Of a stretch of 64,000 bases of DNA, positions 62,501 through 64,000 are shown piece after piece. The stretch comes from Knoxdaviesia capensis (taxonomy: Eukaryota > Ascomycota > Sordariomycetes > Microascales > Gondwanamycetaceae): the NCBI GenBank assembly GCA_001510575.1, contig LNGK01000009.1, positions 408,994 to 472,993 of the forward strand. The letters are read 5' to 3'. The notes under the pieces were generated by a model. That model was not told where the DNA came from. It did not search any database and saw only the letters and a program-made list of their open reading frames with translations. The stretch's first letter is position 1, and each line of letters begins with the position of its first letter. The translations under genes were made by a program, and so were the position numbers.

Positions 62501-63440
62501 GACTTTACTAGCCGTTTTATTATTAATAGTAAACGGATATAGCTATTAATAGTAGTCGAGTACGTTACTAGCTACGCTATAGTAGCTATAAACCCCTATA
62601 ATAGTACCTTAGCTACTATAAAGTTACTAGTAGTACGTATTTACGTAGTATTTAGACCGCTAATTAAGATTATTACTAATAACGGTACCCCTTTTAATTC
62701 TAATAAATTTAGGACCCTTCTCGTTAACTATAACCCCCTTATATAATAGTATTATATAATAATATACTATCTACGGACGAATAACTAAGTTAAGCGCTTT
62801 AATAAGTAAATTAAGTATATCGCTAGCCGTCTAGCTAGCGTTAATACTAAAAACCGAGAAGATATCGATTAGCTAATAGTTATTCCTAAAGCTATACGTA
62901 TCTACTTAAATAGACCGTAAATAAGTAGCTTTTCCCTATATTACCTACTTTTCGGTACCGAGCCCTACGATAGCGCTACCTATATTACTACGCTATACGA
63001 ACGGGAGCCTACTATAAACGAAGTTATCGCCTCTTAATAAGATTTAGCTCGCGAAAGATAGTTATTTAAGACCGTTCGCCTATTATCTAACTCTATAAAG
63101 GTATACTAAATATATATCTATATTATATTATAGAACGATAAGGCTACGTATTATATTTTTAGTAAAGGCGATTAGACGTTACGATATCGATTATAAAAAT
63201 ATAAATATAAGCTATTCTATAATAGACCGTAGCTTATTATCGACGTTTACTAAGGTAATACCTATACTTTAGAGTTACTAGGCGGTTATTAGCTTAATAA
63301 ACGTTATAATAGGTTTAACTTATTCCTAGCGTACGTTAAGGATAGCTAGCCTATTCGTAGCCTTTAGTATACTAGTTATCGCTTACTCGAGCTAGATCGT
63401 AAGCGTCTATCGTCTATCGGTAGATAGTTACCTTACCCTA
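59600..63440 (+). pseudogene. gypsy pol relic (PR-RT-RNase H-IN), plus copy
   Basis: Protease at 59,669-59,677, where DTG now reads NTG, followed by an ASVFVSKSYA-like strand. RT at about 60,600-61,360 has an FxxLxLEDxF-like block and the catalytic LDD now FLDN at 61,046-61,057. RNase H at about 61,480-61,870 has a TDxS block and a YRxxKAN-like end. Integrase has an N-terminal part near 62,150-62,420, the first Asp at 62,501, a second-Asp region near 62,680 (now Asn in ITNNGTPF) and the Glu region near 62,795 (now Lys). A GPY/F-like tail is near 63,210. Stops throughout. Confidence 0.85.
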
Positions 63441-64000
63441 TATTATTTCTTTCTTTTTTTATTTTTTATTTATTATTTTACTTTTCCTTTATAATATTCG
63501 TTCTATAGTTATCCCCTATTTATATCCTAATCTTATCTATATCCTAATTTCCTTTATTCTATTTTTATTTTTAGCTACGCCTTACTATTAAGCTATACTA
63601 TTTTCTCTTTTTAGAAATTTTATTTTATTATTCTTTTTTTATTTTACCGCTATTACCGCTAATATTCCGCCTTTTATATACTTTTTCTAATTTTTTCCCA
63701 CGTATTTCCCTATTTTTAACCTATTTTACTATATTAATAATTAATAGAACGCTCTAGACTTACCGCTACGCCTATATACTATTTTTTTCTTTCTTCCCTT
63801 CTTTATTCCTAATTCCCGCGCTTTACGCTAGCTACCTATATTTACGTAGCTAACTATCGTACTTTCTTATATTCGTATAACGAAGGGAGGGGAAGGAGGT
63901 ACTAATTATACTATCTAATACCGAATAGTATAATACCGCTATAGTACGATATTCTAAATACCGCGACTAACCTAAACGTCCTTTATCTAGCTATCCCTTC

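Larger units (their letters stand above)
44560..64000. repeat. RIP-mutated AT-rich retrotransposon island
   Basis: From here to the window end CpA and TpG are nearly absent, TpA is very frequent and CpG is kept, on both strands. This is the pattern of repeat-induced point mutation (C to T at CpA), known from Pezizomycotina. All reading frames are shattered by TAA/TAG derived from CAA, CAG and TGG. It consists of one copia fragment and at least three gypsy-derived segments. Such blocks are usually heterochromatic (family knowledge). Confidence 0.95.
48107..64000. repeat. Giant inverted repeat: arms 48,107-55,152 and 56,945-64,000
   Basis: The right arm is the reverse complement of the left over about 7.05 kb, checked at both ends and at several interior points (zinc knuckle, the N gap, the integrase start). 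The spacer is about 1.8 kb and contains an LTR and the extra gag/protease fragment. The right arm runs off the window, so the full palindrome may be longer. Confidence 0.9.
56940..64000 (+). mobile_element. Second Ty3/gypsy copy, plus orientation, truncated by window edge
   Basis: Reverse complement of 48,107-55,152, starting inside the leader (no 5' LTR) and continuing past the window end, where the untyped segment, PPT and 3' LTR should follow. Together the two copies form inverted arms of about 7 kb. Confidence 0.85.

Noticed and set aside
44560..64000. CRISPR-like or tandem array
   Set aside because: Repeats here are dispersed retrotransposon copies, with no regular repeat-spacer structure, and the genome is eukaryotic.

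Overview
The window looks like nuclear DNA of a filamentous ascomycete (Pezizomycotina). Three multi-exon genes have short introns with GT...AG ends and CTAAC-type branch sites. Two of them encode fungus-specific regulators (a Zn2Cys6 protein and a copper-fist protein), and the third is a 2-dehydropantoate 2-reductase. The last 19.4 kb is an AT-rich block of dead retrotransposons in which CpA and TpG are almost absent and TpA is abundant, the signature of repeat-induced point mutation (RIP). I cannot place the species more precisely.

Layout. (1) 1-2,369: Zn2Cys6 transcription factor on the + strand, three exons, possibly cut at its 5' end by the window edge. (2) 2,370-4,466: tail-to-tail intergenic space. 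(3) 4,467-5,852: copper-fist transcription factor on the - strand, three exons. (4) 5,853-42,888: about 37 kb in which I find no convincing protein gene. It has normal base composition, many oligo-T and purine tracts, microsatellites, recurrent short motifs (TACWGTA, AAAATTTT) and two places with strong RNA-like folding potential (about 24.0 kb and 32.8 kb). (5) 42,889-44,332: ketopantoate reductase, three exons, very GC-rich. (6) 44,333-44,560: transition. (7) About 44,560-64,000: the RIP island.

The island begins with a Ty1/copia pol fragment (minus strand), broken at 46,176 by the 283-bp LTR of a Ty3/gypsy element. That element lies in minus orientation (3' LTR 46,177-46,459; polypurine tract; integrase, RNase H, reverse transcriptase, protease and gag relics; 5' LTR 55,710-55,992). 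A short extra gag/protease fragment follows (55,993-56,939). A second copy of the same element then runs in plus orientation from 56,940 off the window edge, so two arms of about 7 kb form a giant inverted repeat. Every reading frame in the island is broken.

The three genes do not form an obvious pathway or cluster: two are regulators (a possible sugar-type regulator and a copper regulator) and one is a pantothenate/CoA biosynthesis-type enzyme. The most unusual parts are the long gene-poor interval, which may hold regulatory or noncoding RNA genes including a weak telomerase-RNA-like candidate, and the saturated RIP island whose surviving CpA sites lie mostly in CACG.
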